64,000 nt of DNA from Mariprofundus erugo (GCF_005818865.1 NZ_VBRY01000013.1:27265-91264); one strand, 5' to 3'; shown: positions 44,495-55,404, numbered from the stretch's first letter. A program made the numbers and translations. The notes: generated from the sequence alone by a model not told the origin.

Positions 44495-44568
44495 TGGCTG
44501 GGGGAGCTGGATTCGAACCAACGTTGACGGAGTCAGAGTCCGTAGTCCTGCCGCTAGACGATCCCCCA
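44495..44568 (-). tRNA. tRNA-Gln (CTG anticodon)
   Basis: The cloverleaf is complete: acceptor TGGGGGA, D-arm AGCGGCAGGACT, anticodon stem ACGGA/TCCGT with loop CTCTGAC, T-arm GGTTCGAATCC and encoded CCA. The anticodon CTG reads the CAG codon. The TTG isoacceptor must lie elsewhere. Confidence 0.95.
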
Positions 44569-44669
44569 GTGCTGCGGGTGGCGCGCACATTAATGTGATC
44601 AGACCGCCACGTCAAATAAAAATTTATCCCTTTGCATTTAATGCAAAGAATATCAGACAGATAAAACTG

Positions 44670-45647
44670 TCAGTACGGCCGATGAGCCGAAAAATCAGCC
44701 AGCTGAGCCAGCAGCAGGCGCAACTCGGGTTCTGCGTGCGCTGGCAACAATGCCTTGGCCCGCTCGGCATAATCCTGTGCACGGCGCATGGCATAGTCAG
44801 CACCGGCCTGAGCGGCAACACGCTCACGCACCCACTCGCGATCACCCTCTTGATAGCAACCACGCTCGGCAACCTCTTCCACACGCACAGCGAGCTCAGG
44901 ATCGCGCTGCATGGCAAAAATAAGCGGCAGCGTGATTTTGCCCTCTTCAAGGTCATGCCCCACAGGCTTACCCGCATCCTCAGCTTCTGCCACGTAATCA
45001 AGCGCATCATCCATCAACTGGAAGGCGACGCCCAGACACATGCCATATTCGGCCATATCAGCCACCACTTCGGCGGACTGCCCGGCCACATGAGCTCCCA
45101 CCTCGGTTGCCGCCTTGAACAGCACCGCAGTTTTGCGCTCAATCACCTCAAGGCACTCAGCCTCGTTCATGCCGAGATGGAACGTGCGAGACAATTGCAG
45201 CACTTCGCCTTCCGCCAGCGCATTGGTGACATCACTCATCAGCTTGAGCATGGCCATATCACCATCGGCAACCATCATCTGGAAGGCACGTGAAAACAGA
45301 TAGTCACCCACCAGCACACTGGCCTGATTACCCCATACGCCATTGGCAGAAGGAGCACCACGCCGCTGATCGGATGAGTCCACCACATCATCATGCAACA
45401 ACGACGCGGTATGGATAAACTCCACCACCACAGACAAGGGGATATGGCGGTCACCCTCATAGCCGAACAGCTTTGCCGTCAGCAAACTGAGCAAAGGCCT
45501 GAGACGCTTGCCACCACTGTTGACGATATAATGGCCGATGGCCGGAATCATCATGATATCGGACTGGAGATTTTGATGAATGCAGGCATTCACCCTCTCC
45601 ATATCGGACTGGCACAGTGTAACTGCACGTTGCAGTGATGATTTCAT
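44670..45647 (-). CDS. ispB: Polyprenyl (octaprenyl) diphosphate synthase
   Basis: Makes the long isoprenoid tail of ubiquinone or menaquinone; soluble, 325 residues. The first Asp-rich motif is DDVVDSSDQRRG (preceded by FIHTASLLHDD), the second MDDALDY, and the start of the fold is SGGKRLRPLLSLL. The choice MKSSLQRAV (45647) fits the family; the frame runs on to 45683. The exact chain length cannot be read from sequence. The gene is divergent from maf with about 130 bases between them. Confidence 0.92.
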   Translation of the reverse strand: MKSSLQRAVTLCQSDMERVNACIHQNLQSDIMMIPAIGHYIVNSGGKRLRPLLSLLTAKLFGYEGDRHIPLSVVVEFIHTASLLHDDVVDSSDQRRGAPSANGVWGNQASVLVGDYLFSRAFQMMVADGDMAMLKLMSDVTNALAEGEVLQLSRTFHLGMNEAECLEVIERKTAVLFKAATEVGAHVAGQSAEVVADMAEYGMCLGVAFQLMDDALDYVAEAEDAGKPVGHDLEEGKITLPLIFAMQRDPELAVRVEEVAERGCYQEGDREWVRERVAAQAGADYAMRRAQDYAERAKALLPAHAEPELRLLLAQLADFSAHRPY

Positions 45648-45781
45648 TGAATGGCTCACGGGTCGAGCATCGTAGACACACACGGCGTGTCGTCAAGCAT
45701 TTGACAATACCACTCCGCAGTGAAATCTGCACCTTCACAGTTACCGGATGCATTTACACGGCAATTCCCTAATATAGCCGC

Positions 45782-46351
45782 ATGGAAGTCATCCTCGCAT
45801 CCCAATCCCCCCGCCGCCTGACCCTGTTGCAAAGCGCAGGCATGGCGATTGAGGTTCAGCCTCAACATATTGATGAATCAATTCTGCCCGGTGAATCGGT
45901 CAGTGAAACAGTCACCCGCCTCTGCCGCGACAAGGCACGATCGTGCAAGGGTGCCGCCCATATTCCGATCATTGCCGCCGATACACTGGTCGCCATTCAT
46001 GGCCGGGCCTTCGGTCAGCCGGCCGATCTTGACCATGCACGGGCCATGCTGGAGGAGCTGTCAGGCAACACCCACGAGGTCATTACCGGTGTCGCTGTTC
46101 GACTGGGGGAGAATATGCTGTGTGAACAGGTCACCACCCGTGTTCGTTTCCGCCAGCTGGATACGGATGAAATCAGCACCTACCTGCTGCACAACGAAAT
46201 CCTTGATAAGGCTGGTGGCTATGCCGTGCAAGGCGGTGCCGCGAGCTTTATCGAAGCCATTGACGGACCACTGGATAATGTCATCGGCCTCCCTGTACAA
46301 ACAACAATCCGTTTAATCCAACAGATTAAAGCAATGGAGCCAGATCAATGA
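45782..46351 (+). CDS. maf: Maf-family nucleotide pyrophosphatase
   Basis: A 189-residue house-cleaning enzyme that hydrolyses (d)TTP, UTP or modified pyrimidine nucleotides. Motifs: LASQSPRRLTLLQSAG at the N-terminus, the E-S-V-x-E-T strand, IIAADTLV, NTHEVITGVAV and AGGYAVQGGAASFIEAIDGPLDNVIGLP. It overlaps rng by four bases (ATGA), which makes maf-rng-hemW an operon with tight spacing. Confidence 0.95.
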   Translation: MEVILASQSPRRLTLLQSAGMAIEVQPQHIDESILPGESVSETVTRLCRDKARSCKGAAHIPIIAADTLVAIHGRAFGQPADLDHARAMLEELSGNTHEVITGVAVRLGENMLCEQVTTRVRFRQLDTDEISTYLLHNEILDKAGGYAVQGGAASFIEAIDGPLDNVIGLPVQTTIRLIQQIKAMEPDQ

Positions 46352-47871
46352 GCGTGGACTTACTGGTCAATGTCACCCCTTTTGAAACCCGCGTCGCACG
46401 CATTGAAAACGGACAGGCGGAAGAGATCTACATCGAGCGTGAACGGGGGCTGAAGGGCAATATTTATAAAGCCCGTGTACAGCGCGTACTCCCGGGTATT
46501 CAGGCCGCTTTTGTGGATATCGGCATGGATAAGGCCGGCTTTCTTTATGCCGGAGATATTGCCACCTCAAAACATGGCGGCGGCGCCTATCTGTCGGATG
46601 AAATGGAACATGGTGAAGAGGGGGAAAGCTCTGAAGAGGCCGCCGCCTCCAGTCAGCCCCGCCGCAATGCACCACCGATTGCCAACCTGTTAAGAGATGG
46701 TCAGGAATTGATGGTTCAGGTGTCCCGTGAACCGATCGCCTCCAAAGGCCCCCGCCTGACCAGCCAGATCGGACTGGCCGGCCGCTACCTGGTCTATCTG
46801 CCCTACCTTGAACATACCGGCATTGCCCGCCGCCTCGAAGATCCGGCCGAACGGGAACGACTGCTCGCTATCGCCCACGCCATCGCTCCGGCAAAGGGGG
46901 GGCTGATCATTCGCACGGTCGCCGAAGGCAAGGCTGCCGACGAAATTCAGCAGGACCTCGATTACCTGCTCCGTCTATGGAACGACATTGAAAAGCGAAG
47001 CAAAAATGCAGCTCTCGGCACACTGATTCACAAGGAGCTGAACCTCTACCTGCGCGTGATGCGTGACTATGTCGATGAAGAGGTTGAAAAAATCCACATC
47101 GACTCAAGAGAAGCCTATGAAAGCATGAAGAAGTTTGCGCGTCGCTTCATGCCGGAGGTCGCGAAGAAACTTTACTACTACCCGGGAGAGAGACCGATCT
47201 TCGATGTCTATGGCGTGGAAGATGCCATTGAGAGCGCCCTCAAGCGCCGGGTGAAACTGAAATCCGGCGGCCACATTGTCATCGACCAGACCGAAGCGCT
47301 GATTGCGATCGATGTAAACTCCGGCTCTTTCGTCGGCTCCCGCAACATGGAAGAAACAGGCTTTAAAACGAATCTTGAGGCCGTGCACGAAATCGTTCAC
47401 CAGCTGCGCCTGCGCAATCTGGGCGGCATTATTGTGGTCGACTTCATCGATATGCAGGAAGAGGAAAACAAACAGCGACTGATGGAGGTCCTTGCCGAAG
47501 CGCTCAAACGCGACAAGGCAAAAACCCATATCGTACAGCTATCCGAACTCGGACTGGTTGAAATGACCCGGAAACGGACGCGCGACTCCCTCGGTCGCAT
47601 GCTGATGAAGGAGTGCGATCGCTGCTGCGGCATTGGCCTGGCCAAAAGTCCGACCACCATCTGCTATCAGCTATTCCGGGAGGTGGTGGCGGAAGCGCGC
47701 GCCTATCCATGCGAGAAACTGATGGTGATCGCCCACCCGTCCATTATTGACCTTTTATTGGGCGAAGAAAATGAGGGGGTCCTGCAGCTGGAGGGCTTCC
47801 TGAGCAAACAGATCTCTTTGAAGAGCGACGACAGCTTTTCCCCCGACCATTACGAAGTGGTACTGCAGTAA
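46348..47871 (+). CDS. rng: Ribonuclease G
   Basis: Endoribonuclease of the RNase E/G family that matures 16S rRNA 5' ends; 507 residues, the length of RNase G. The N-terminal S1 domain (GNIYKARVQRVLPGIQAAFVDIGMDKAGFLYA) is interrupted by an acidic, Ser-rich insert (about 80-110, EHGEEGESSEEAAASS). The catalytic core has AIDVNSGSFVG and VVDFIDM with the metal-binding Asp pair, and the zinc-link region CDRCCGIG lies near residue 425. The start overlaps the maf stop. Confidence 0.95.
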   Translation: MSVDLLVNVTPFETRVARIENGQAEEIYIERERGLKGNIYKARVQRVLPGIQAAFVDIGMDKAGFLYAGDIATSKHGGGAYLSDEMEHGEEGESSEEAAASSQPRRNAPPIANLLRDGQELMVQVSREPIASKGPRLTSQIGLAGRYLVYLPYLEHTGIARRLEDPAERERLLAIAHAIAPAKGGLIIRTVAEGKAADEIQQDLDYLLRLWNDIEKRSKNAALGTLIHKELNLYLRVMRDYVDEEVEKIHIDSREAYESMKKFARRFMPEVAKKLYYYPGERPIFDVYGVEDAIESALKRRVKLKSGGHIVIDQTEALIAIDVNSGSFVGSRNMEETGFKTNLEAVHEIVHQLRLRNLGGIIVVDFIDMQEEENKQRLMEVLAEALKRDKAKTHIVQLSELGLVEMTRKRTRDSLGRMLMKECDRCCGIGLAKSPTTICYQLFREVVAEARAYPCEKLMVIAHPSIIDLLLGEENEGVLQLEGFLSKQISLKSDDSFSPDHYEVVLQ

Positions 47872-47875
47872 TCAG

Positions 47876-49048
47876 GTGAGCACCCTGAATCTGTCGACAC
47901 CACTGCGGCTGTATGTGCACATCCCGTTCTGTGTACATAAATGCCACTACTGTGATTTCAACTCACACGTGCGCCATGAGCCACCCTGGCAGAGCTATCA
48001 ACAGGCATTGCTGCAGGAGCTTGGCCACTGGGCTGAGCATCCGGCTTTTCGGGGGCGCAAACTGGCCTCGGTTTTTTTCGGTGGCGGCACCCCGTCACTG
48101 GCACCGGCCTCATTAATCGCAGCCGTCATTGCAGAGGCAAAGCAGCTGTTCGGCACAGACAGCCAGACAGAAATTACACTCGAAAGCAATCCGGGCAGCG
48201 CCGATGCCGAACGATTCAGGGGCTATCGACAGGCAGGCATCAACCGCCTCTCCATCGGGGTGCAAAGCCTCGACAATACGATGTTGCGCTGGCTTGAACG
48301 CATCCACAACAGCGATGAGGCCATCCACGCATTCCAGATGGCCCGCACAGCCGGTTTTGATAATATCAGCATCGACCTGATGTTCGGCCTGCCTGAGCAG
48401 ACGCTCGAGCACTGGCTTGAAACCCTGCATATGGCACTGAAACTGAAACCGGAACACATCTCCTGCTATCAGCTGACGGTAGAGGCCCATACCGCCCTGG
48501 CAGCAAGGCATGCCCAACAAGCCTGCCCGCTGCCGGATGATGCACTGGCTCTGGCGATGCTGTATGCCACAAGAGAGCACCTGGCCAGAGCAGGATACCT
48601 CGCCTACGAGATCTCCAATTTCTCGCGCCCGCAACTTAAATGCCGCCACAACGATGGCTACTGGCAATATGACGATTATATCGGCATCGGCGCCGGTGCC
48701 GCCGGCAAATGGAACACATCCGATGGCGGTATCACACGCTATAGCAACATCCGTACCCCCGAGCGCTATATGGAACGGGCAATCAACCATACAGATGCAA
48801 TCAACAGCAGCGAAACACTGACCATCGATGAGGCAGCCGGCGAAGCCTGCTGGCTGGCGCTGCGCCGAAGTGACGGACTTGACCGGAGAGCATTCAGGGA
48901 GCGATTCGGCATCGATGCGGCCAGCCACTTTGCCGGCGAGCTTGAGCCATGGCTGCAACAACAAATGCTGACCATTAGCGACGACGCCATTGCCCTGACA
49001 CAGGCCGGCCTGCCGCTGGCCGACTCTATCGCTGCCAGCGTACTATAG
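47876..49048 (+). CDS. hemW: Haem chaperone HemW (radical SAM, CPO3-like)
   Basis: A 390-residue radical-SAM protein. Cys19, Cys23 and Cys26 (PFCVHKCHYCDF) bind the catalytic [4Fe-4S] cluster. The family blocks GGGTPSL, NRLSIGVQSL and ISIDLMFGLPEQT follow. HemW delivers haem and was long mis-annotated as coproporphyrinogen III oxidase; the true HemN motif (CNVCGC) is missing. GTG is the start at 47876, five bases after the rng stop, so it closes the maf-rng-hemW operon. Confidence 0.93.
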   Translation: MSTLNLSTPLRLYVHIPFCVHKCHYCDFNSHVRHEPPWQSYQQALLQELGHWAEHPAFRGRKLASVFFGGGTPSLAPASLIAAVIAEAKQLFGTDSQTEITLESNPGSADAERFRGYRQAGINRLSIGVQSLDNTMLRWLERIHNSDEAIHAFQMARTAGFDNISIDLMFGLPEQTLEHWLETLHMALKLKPEHISCYQLTVEAHTALAARHAQQACPLPDDALALAMLYATREHLARAGYLAYEISNFSRPQLKCRHNDGYWQYDDYIGIGAGAAGKWNTSDGGITRYSNIRTPERYMERAINHTDAINSSETLTIDEAAGEACWLALRRSDGLDRRAFRERFGIDAASHFAGELEPWLQQQMLTISDDAIALTQAGLPLADSIAASVL

Positions 49049-49144
49049 CCCCCCTGCCTGCAAGGCAGACAAGTTCGAAAGCATTCATACAGGCTCTCTG
49101 TATTGATCCGGCCACCCGTATCGTCCGGTGGTGAACCGGAAATT

Positions 49145-49192
49145 TCAGTCTACAATGCAATAGCAGAGTAAAACACTCTGAAATCAGACTGA
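49145..49192 (+). promoter_or_regulatory. Nested hairpins in the sodB leader
   Basis: TCAGTCT (49145-49151) pairs with AGACTGA (49186-49192), enclosing the inner hairpin CAGAGT-AAAAC-ACTCTG (49164-49180), just before the ribosome site AAAGGAG. A structured leader could take part in post-transcriptional control, as known for enteric sodB; the role here is inferred. Confidence 0.4.
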
Positions 49193-49206
49193 CAAAGGAG
49201 TAAATC

Positions 49207-49782
49207 ATGCCATTCGAACTGCCTGAACTGCCTTATGCCCGCAATGCACTCGCCCCCTATATATCTGAAGAGACACTCAACTACCATTATGGCAAACACC
49301 ATCAGACTTATGTCACCAATCTTAACAACCTGTTGGCGAACAGTGACTCGGCCGGGCTGTCCCTTGAGGAGCTGATCTGCACCGCCTCAGGTGGCATATT
49401 CAATAATGCAGCACAGGTATGGAACCACAGCTTCTACTGGCAGTGCCTCTCTCCCGAGGGAGGACAGGAGCCGGACGGGCCATTAGCCGAACAGATCGAT
49501 GCAACCTTCGGCTCGTTTGAAGCATTTAAACAGCAATTCACCACCGCCGCCCTGACCAACTTCGGCTCAGGCTGGACCTGGCTGGTCAAAGACAGTGCCG
49601 GCGCACTGGCCATCGTCAATACGGGCAATGCAGGCAACCCAATGACCGGCAAGCAGACACCACTGCTCACCTGCGATGTATGGGAACATGCCTATTATAT
49701 TGACTACCGGAACGCCAGAGCGGCCTATCTCGATGCATTCTGGCACATTGTAAGCTGGGACTTTGTTGCCTCCAGACTGTAA
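49207..49782 (+). CDS. sodB: Iron superoxide dismutase
   Basis: A 191-residue cytoplasmic enzyme that dismutates superoxide. The metal ligands are at His27 (LNYHYGKHHQTYV), His in VWNHSFYW, and Asp and His in DVWEHAYYIDYRN. The pattern AQVWNHSFYWQCL and the short length are those of Fe-type SodB rather than Mn-type SodA. AAAGGAG precedes the ATG. The gene is monocistronic, and a terminator shared with the opposing tRNA cluster lies 107 bases downstream. Confidence 0.95.
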   Translation: MPFELPELPYARNALAPYISEETLNYHYGKHHQTYVTNLNNLLANSDSAGLSLEELICTASGGIFNNAAQVWNHSFYWQCLSPEGGQEPDGPLAEQIDATFGSFEAFKQQFTTAALTNFGSGWTWLVKDSAGALAIVNTGNAGNPMTGKQTPLLTCDVWEHAYYIDYRNARAAYLDAFWHIVSWDFVASRL

Positions 49783-49888
49783 ATACAGCCTGCGCAGGCA
49801 TACAGACTGACCATCGACGAATCCGGCCGGGGGATGGCGAACCATCGAGCACAAAGAAATGAGCGTTTCCTCACGCATGGAAAAAACG

Positions 49889-49917
49889 AAAAAAGGAGCC
49901 CCGAAGGACTCCTTTTT
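49889..49917. terminator. Bidirectional terminator between sodB and the tRNA cluster
   Basis: GGAGxCC stem with a TTCG tetraloop as read on the minus strand, flanked by A-tract and T-tract on both sides. Confidence 0.85.
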
Positions 49918-49943
49918 ATCGTTGCGCCCGTAAGGGCTATGCA

Positions 49944-50019
<76 letters not shown>

Positions 50020-50061
50020 ATGCAGGAGGCGAATCATATTGAATCATCGCATCATTGCAAC

Positions 50062-50137
50062 TGGGGTGGACGATGGGATTCGAACCCACAACAACCGGCA
50101 CCACAAGCCGGGGCTCTACCATTGAACTACGTCCACC
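50062..50137 (-). tRNA. tRNA-His (GTG anticodon)
   Basis: Complete cloverleaf. The anticodon loop TTGTGGT lies in stem CGGC/GCCG, the T-arm is GGGTTCGAATCCC and CCA is encoded. The extra 5' G typical of tRNA-His is encoded at 50137, opposite the C73 discriminator. Confidence 0.95.
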
Positions 50138-50155
50138 GTAATTATGTTTGTTGTA

Positions 50156-50232
50156 TGGCGCGCCTGGCAGGAATCGAACCTGCAACCTACGGCTTAGAAG
50201 GCCGTTGCTCTATCCGGTTGAGCTACAGACGC
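50156..50232 (-). tRNA. tRNA-Arg (TCT anticodon)
   Basis: Complete cloverleaf. Acceptor GCGTCTG pairs with CAGGCGC, anticodon loop CTTCTAA lies in stem ACGGC/GCCGT, T-arm GGTTCGATTCC, CCA encoded. Confidence 0.95.
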
Positions 50233-50264
50233 TCGCCAGTCGCATCACAATCACATAAGGCTGA

Positions 50265-50341
<77 letters not shown>

Positions 50342-50503
50342 TTATCATCAACGGCCCTGTGTGAAGGCGGCGAACATTAGTAATCCCGAAACCATTCGTC
50401 AACAACTATTTTTTCGATCAACAAAATCTGTTGCATCAACAGTGGCAGGCGCGCATTTCACCGCTAGTATTCTCTTCTGCAGACAAGGCATGAGAGGTAA
50501 GGA

Positions 50504-51061
50504 ATGGCTGGAATTTCAATGCGGGGCACAACGATCTGCTGTGTCCGCAAAAACAATGAGGTCGCCATCGGCGGTGATGGCCAGGTCACGCTCGGAGATA
50601 CCGTCGTCAAACATGGTGGTCGTAAAGTCCGCTCCATTCGTGATGGTGCCATTCTGACCGGCTTCGCCGGCTCCACTGCTGATGCCATGAACCTCTTTGA
50701 GCGCTTTGAGGCCAAACTGGATGAGCATGCCGGCAATCTGCTGCGCGCGGCTGTCGGCCTGGCCAAGGAGTGGCGCACCGATAAATACCTGCGCCAGCTT
50801 GAGGCAATGATGATTGTGGCCGATGCCACCCATACCCTGATCATTTCCGGCAATGGCGATGTACTGGAGCCGGATGATGGCGTTGCTGCGATCGGCTCCG
50901 GTGGTGCCTATGCCAAGGCTGCGGCTACCGCCCTGCTCCATCACAGCGAGTTGCGCGCCATCGAAATCGCCCGGGAAGCGATGCTGATTGCCGCGAACAT
51001 CTGCATTTACACCAACAGCAATATCACGATCAAATCCATTCCAGAGGAGAATCAGGCGTGA
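50504..51061 (+). CDS. hslV: ATP-dependent protease subunit HslV
   Basis: A 185-residue proteasome-like peptidase, the N-terminal nucleophile hydrolase of the HslVU complex. The active Thr lies in [10 protein letters not shown], so MAGISMRG (or MRG from the ATG at 50519) must be cleaved off as a short propeptide. Family blocks: [50 protein letters not shown] and [21 protein letters not shown] supports the first ATG. The stop overlaps the hslU start, so the two are coupled. Confidence 0.95.
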   Translation: MAGISMRGTTICCVRKNNEVAIGGDGQVTLGDTVVKHGGRKVRSIRDGAILTGFAGSTADAMNLFERFEAKLDEHAGNLLRAAVGLAKEWRTDKYLRQLEAMMIVADATHTLIISGNGDVLEPDDGVAAIGSGGAYAKAAATALLHHSELRAIEIAREAMLIAANICIYTNSNITIKSIPEENQA

Positions 51062-52401
51062 GCCAGACGATGACACCACGTGAGATCATTTCCGAACTGG
51101 ACCGCTATATCGTCGGCCAGAACGATGCCAAGCGGGCTGTAGCGATTGCCCTGCGCAATCGCTGGCGCCGCCAGCAGGTCCCCTCCCCCATGCGTGAGGA
51201 GATCACCCCGAAAAACATTCTGATGATCGGCCCCACAGGTGTCGGCAAAACAGAGATCGCACGACGTCTGGCCCGCCTGGCCAATGCTCCGTTTATCAAG
51301 GTGGAAGCGACCAAATTCACCGAAGTGGGCTATGTCGGACGCGATGTTGAAACCATCATCCGTGATCTGGTTGATACATCCATCAAGATGATCCGCGAAG
51401 AGCATCTTGCCCGCGTACAGACACGGGCTGAGAAAATGGCAGAGGATCGTCTGCTCGACATCCTTATTCCGCATCCGGTCAATGCAAACGGCCCTGTCGC
51501 CAGCAGCGGCAACAACGGCACCAGCAGCGACTCACGTGAAAAAATGCGCCACAAACTCCGTCTTGGCGAACTTGATAACAGACAGGTTGAAATTGAGGTG
51601 GATCAGGCACCGACCCACATGCCTGCCATGCAGGTCTTCTCCAATCAGGGTAACGAAGGCATGGATCTGCAGGACATGCTCGGCAGCATCATGGGCAAGC
51701 AGAAACAGTCCAAGCGCATGAATGTGGCTGATGCAATGAAGGTGATTCAGCAGCAGGAGGCCGACCGGCTCATTGATCAGGAAGCGATCAAGGATGAGGC
51801 CATTAAACGGGCTGAAAACGATGGTATCGTTTTTCTCGATGAAATGGACAAAATCACCCATCGCGGCGGCACCGGCGGCGATGTATCGCGTGAAGGCGTA
51901 CAACGTGACCTGTTGCCACTGGTGGAAGGTACCACCGTCAGCACCCGCTATGGCCACCTGAAAACAGATCATATCCTGTTTATTGCATCCGGCGCCTTCC
52001 ATCTGGCCAAGCCATCGGATCTGATTCCCGAGCTACAGGGGCGCTTCCCCATCCGGGTCAATCTGACAGCACTCGGCGAGGATGAATTCCGCCGCATCCT
52101 GGTGGAACCGGAATCGTCCCTGACCCGGCAATATGCCGCACTGCTGAAGGCGGAAAATGTCACCATCTCGTATAGCGATGACGGCATTGCTGAAATGGCC
52201 CGCATTGCTGTACTCGTGAATGCAAAAACCGAGAACATCGGCGCCCGTCGCCTGCACACACTGCTGGAACGGGTACTGGAGGATATCAGCTTTAATGCCT
52301 CAGAACGCGACGGCGAGTCGGTCGAGGTGAATGCGGCCTTTGTACGCAGTCAGCTCGATGAAATCAGCGCCGATGAGGATCTTTCCAGATATATCCTGTA
52401 A
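51058..52401 (+). CDS. hslU: ATPase subunit HslU
   Basis: A 447-residue AAA+ unfoldase that feeds substrates into HslV. Motifs: [33 protein letters not shown], Walker [18 protein letters not shown] (the pore motif), Walker B with [11 protein letters not shown], and sensor residues toward [13 protein letters not shown]. The C-terminus DLSRYIL is the conserved tail that inserts into HslV and activates it. It starts with GTG at 51058, inside the last codons of hslV. A long hairpin follows. Confidence 0.96.
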   Translation: MSQTMTPREIISELDRYIVGQNDAKRAVAIALRNRWRRQQVPSPMREEITPKNILMIGPTGVGKTEIARRLARLANAPFIKVEATKFTEVGYVGRDVETIIRDLVDTSIKMIREEHLARVQTRAEKMAEDRLLDILIPHPVNANGPVASSGNNGTSSDSREKMRHKLRLGELDNRQVEIEVDQAPTHMPAMQVFSNQGNEGMDLQDMLGSIMGKQKQSKRMNVADAMKVIQQQEADRLIDQEAIKDEAIKRAENDGIVFLDEMDKITHRGGTGGDVSREGVQRDLLPLVEGTTVSTRYGHLKTDHILFIASGAFHLAKPSDLIPELQGRFPIRVNLTALGEDEFRRILVEPESSLTRQYAALLKAENVTISYSDDGIAEMARIAVLVNAKTENIGARRLHTLLERVLEDISFNASERDGESVEVNAAFVRSQLDEISADEDLSRYIL

Positions 52402-52413
52402 CGGGGACTGGCA

Positions 52414-52445
52414 TGCGGCGGCGGAACATTGATTCCGCCGCCGCA
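52414..52445 (+). terminator. GC-rich hairpin after hslU
   Basis: Perfect 13-bp stem (TGCGGCGGCGGAA / TTCCGCCGCCGCA) with a 6-base loop. It has no T-tract but lies between two convergent genes. Confidence 0.65.
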
Positions 52446-52471
52446 GCATGACACGCTTAAACCATCAAGGA

Positions 52472-53053
52472 TCAGAGCAGTTTGGCCACCGGTGCAAACG
52501 AGCGCCGGTGCACCGGCGTCGGGCCATATTCGCGCAGGGCATCCATATGCACCTTCGTGCCATAGCCCTTGTGCTTTGCAAAGCCAAAGCCGGGAAACTG
52601 CACATCCAGCATGGCCATCATGCGATCACGCACCACCTTGGCAACAATTGAGGCAGCAGCGATCTGCTGCACCTTGTCATCTCCACCAATCACCGCCTCT
52701 GCGGGCACAGCAAGATCCGGCAGGCGATTGCCATCCACCATCACCTTATCCGGCTGCAGCGTTAATCCCTCCACAGCCCGGCGCATCGCCAGCATCGTTG
52801 CATGCAGGATATTGAGGCGGTCAATTTCCTCCACACTTGCCATGGCAACCGAACAGGAGAGCGCATTACGGCGAATATGATGATAGAGGCGCAGCCGCTT
52901 CGCTTCGGCCACCTTTTTCGAGTCCCGATAGCGTCCCAGCCACGGATCATCCGGCGACAGGATGACCGCCGCTGTCACCACCGGACCGGCCAGCGGACCG
53001 CGCCCTACCTCATCCACGCCTGCCGTCAGCAGACAAGAGCCCTCACCGATCAA
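52472..53053 (-). CDS. rnhB: Ribonuclease HII
   Basis: A 193-residue enzyme that removes ribonucleotides from DNA and RNA primers. The N-terminal catalytic motif [16 protein letters not shown] includes Asp14 and Glu15. The block [11 protein letters not shown], the third Asp in VMVDGNRLP and the basic [20 protein letters not shown] follow. Its start overlaps the pheT stop by four bases (ATGA), which joins rnhB to the 3' end of the pheST unit; usually it lies with lpxB or dnaE. Confidence 0.94.
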   Translation of the reverse strand: MIGEGSCLLTAGVDEVGRGPLAGPVVTAAVILSPDDPWLGRYRDSKKVAEAKRLRLYHHIRRNALSCSVAMASVEEIDRLNILHATMLAMRRAVEGLTLQPDKVMVDGNRLPDLAVPAEAVIGGDDKVQQIAAASIVAKVVRDRMMAMLDVQFPGFGFAKHKGYGTKVHMDALREYGPTPVHRRSFAPVAKLL

Positions 53054-55404
53054 CGCAATGGTGCGTCAAAACGCTTCTGCATGGCGGCAATAATCGCTGT
53101 GGACGCAGCATCGGAATCTTCCTGGGTCAGCGTACGACTGCCGTCCTGCAAGACAAAGCGGATACCGAGACTGACCTTGCCGTCCGGTACACCCTTACCA
53201 TCATACAGATCGAAAATACGGGCTTCTGTCAGCAACTTGCCGGCAGCACTGCGGACCGCATCGAGAATCGCATCAGAGCTGCATCCCCGCTCAAACAGGA
53301 AGACCAGATCACGCTCAACACCCGGAAACTCCGGTAGCGGGGCAAATTTCGCCGGTTTTGCTGCAGGAAGCAGATCCAGCGCCATCTCGGCAACAAAGAC
53401 CGGCGCATCGATATCAAAACGCGCCGCAATATCCGCATCCACCCGGCCAATCCGGCCGACTTCGGAACGCCCAACCAGAATTTTTGCACTCTGTCCGGCC
53501 TGCAAGCCCTGAATGGCATCATCCGCAACAAAGCGCCCGCTCAAACCGCGAACCGACAACCATGCTTCCACCGCACCCTTCAGATCGAAAAAGTCGGCGC
53601 TGCGCGCTGTGCCATACCACTCGTCCTGCTCCATCTCACCAGTCACCAGCCAGGCCAGCACACTGTTTTCATCATGCCCGCGATCGCTGCGCGCATAGGT
53701 GCGGCCCTGCTCTACCAGTGCCACACCGGGCTGCTGACGATTGAGGTTATGGCGTGCCACATTCAACAGACCCGGCCAGGCAGAGCGACGCATCACACTC
53801 ATGGCATCAGAAATCGGATTGGCCAGTGCAATATCCATTCCATCATCCGCCACGAACAGACGCTGTTCATCAGCAGAAATAAACGCATAACTGACCACCT
53901 GCAAAAATCCGCCGGCAACCGCATCGTGAATAAAGCGGGATTTCTGCACCGGCATCGTGGCTGCCAGTGGCGGCAGAATGGCCGGAATTGCATCAAAGCC
54001 GATCACACGTGCATACTCTTCGGAGAGATCCTCAGGAATCGAAATATCGTGCCTGAATGGAGGGACAACCACATGCAGCTGGTCATCCTGGCGCGAAATA
54101 CCAAAGCCCATACGTGCCAGCACTTCATCCGTAGCAGGTGGAATGGTAATACCGAGGCGGGATTCAATACGGGAAATTCGGCAATGAACCTCGACACCTG
54201 CATTGACCGCTGCGGCATCACCACAGGCCGTCACCGCTCCGGCCACACCGCCGTAAAGATCACAAATCATGGCCGTTGCCTGATTCATCGCCACAGCAAC
54301 CATCAACGGGTCAACACCGCGCTCAAAACGCATGGATGCCTCGGAGACCATGGCATAACTGCGGCGCGTCTCACTGATTCTGGCCGGACGGAAAAAGGCG
54401 GACTCCAGCATGATATTCACAGTCTGATCCGTCACACCGGATGGCAGTGAGCCCATAATACCGGCCAAAGCCAGCACACCGTTTGCATCACTGACCACCA
54501 GATCACCGGCACGCAGTGAAAGGTTACGCCCGTCAAGCGCGGCAAATGGCTCGCCATCGTTTGCCGTCCGGACAGACACATCACCGGCAAGACAATCGGC
54601 GTCAAAGGCATGCATCGGCTGGCCCATGGTCAGCATCAGATAGTTAAGCACGTCGACAATACCATTGACCGGTCGCATGCCTGCCATCAACAGTGCAGCC
54701 TGCATCCAGGCTGGTGAATCCGTCACCTTCACACCATCAATTCTTCTGGCCAGATAGACTGGGCAATCCTCTCCGGCAGCGACAGCCACCACAGGAGCCA
54801 CCACGTCAGCACTTGTCACCACATCGGCCTGAACCACATCGGTAAACGGCAAGCCGGCATCGGCAGCCAGATCACGCGCCAGACCACGGGCATTCATGCA
54901 GTCGCCACGGTTCGGAGTAATCGACAGATCGAAGACTGCCTCCTCAAGTGCCAGGAATTCACCCACTTCCATACCAACCGGCGCATCTGCCGGCAGAATC
55001 AGCAGGCCGGATGCATCCTCGGCAAGACCGAGCTCTGTCTCTGAGCAACACATACCACAGCTTGTTTCGCCACGAATCTTGCCCTTCTTGATTTTCAAGC
55101 CATTCGGCAGACTGGTACCGATAGTAGCGACAGGCACCTTGTCGCCTTCACCCATGTTGGAGGCACCGCAAACAATGGCCAGCGGCTCTGCCTCGCCAAT
55201 ATCCAGCTGCAGCAAACTCAGCTTGTCGGCATCGGGATGGGGGCGCTTCGACAGAATCAGGCCAACCCTGACCCCTTTTACGCCTGCACGTGGCAGCTCA
55301 ACACCCTCAACCTCGTGTCCGAGACGAACCAGATCCGCAGCAATCTGTTCCGGCGTTGAAGTCAGCGGCACATAGGCCTTCAGCCATGAAAACGGAATCT
55401 TCAT
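53050..55404 (-). CDS. pheT: Phenylalanine-tRNA ligase beta subunit
   Basis: The 784-residue large subunit of the alpha2-beta2 enzyme. The N-terminal B1 and tRNA-binding (EMAP-like) domain reads [14 protein letters not shown] then [24 protein letters not shown], followed by the B3/B4 editing domain, the DNA-binding-like B5 part and the C-terminal ferredoxin-fold anticodon-binding domain ([12 protein letters not shown]). Length is normal. The start overlaps the pheS stop by four bases (ATGA). Confidence 0.96.
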   Translation of the reverse strand: MKIPFSWLKAYVPLTSTPEQIAADLVRLGHEVEGVELPRAGVKGVRVGLILSKRPHPDADKLSLLQLDIGEAEPLAIVCGASNMGEGDKVPVATIGTSLPNGLKIKKGKIRGETSCGMCCSETELGLAEDASGLLILPADAPVGMEVGEFLALEEAVFDLSITPNRGDCMNARGLARDLAADAGLPFTDVVQADVVTSADVVAPVVAVAAGEDCPVYLARRIDGVKVTDSPAWMQAALLMAGMRPVNGIVDVLNYLMLTMGQPMHAFDADCLAGDVSVRTANDGEPFAALDGRNLSLRAGDLVVSDANGVLALAGIMGSLPSGVTDQTVNIMLESAFFRPARISETRRSYAMVSEASMRFERGVDPLMVAVAMNQATAMICDLYGGVAGAVTACGDAAAVNAGVEVHCRISRIESRLGITIPPATDEVLARMGFGISRQDDQLHVVVPPFRHDISIPEDLSEEYARVIGFDAIPAILPPLAATMPVQKSRFIHDAVAGGFLQVVSYAFISADEQRLFVADDGMDIALANPISDAMSVMRRSAWPGLLNVARHNLNRQQPGVALVEQGRTYARSDRGHDENSVLAWLVTGEMEQDEWYGTARSADFFDLKGAVEAWLSVRGLSGRFVADDAIQGLQAGQSAKILVGRSEVGRIGRVDADIAARFDIDAPVFVAEMALDLLPAAKPAKFAPLPEFPGVERDLVFLFERGCSSDAILDAVRSAAGKLLTEARIFDLYDGKGVPDGKVSLGIRFVLQDGSRTLTQEDSDAASTAIIAAMQKRFDAPLR

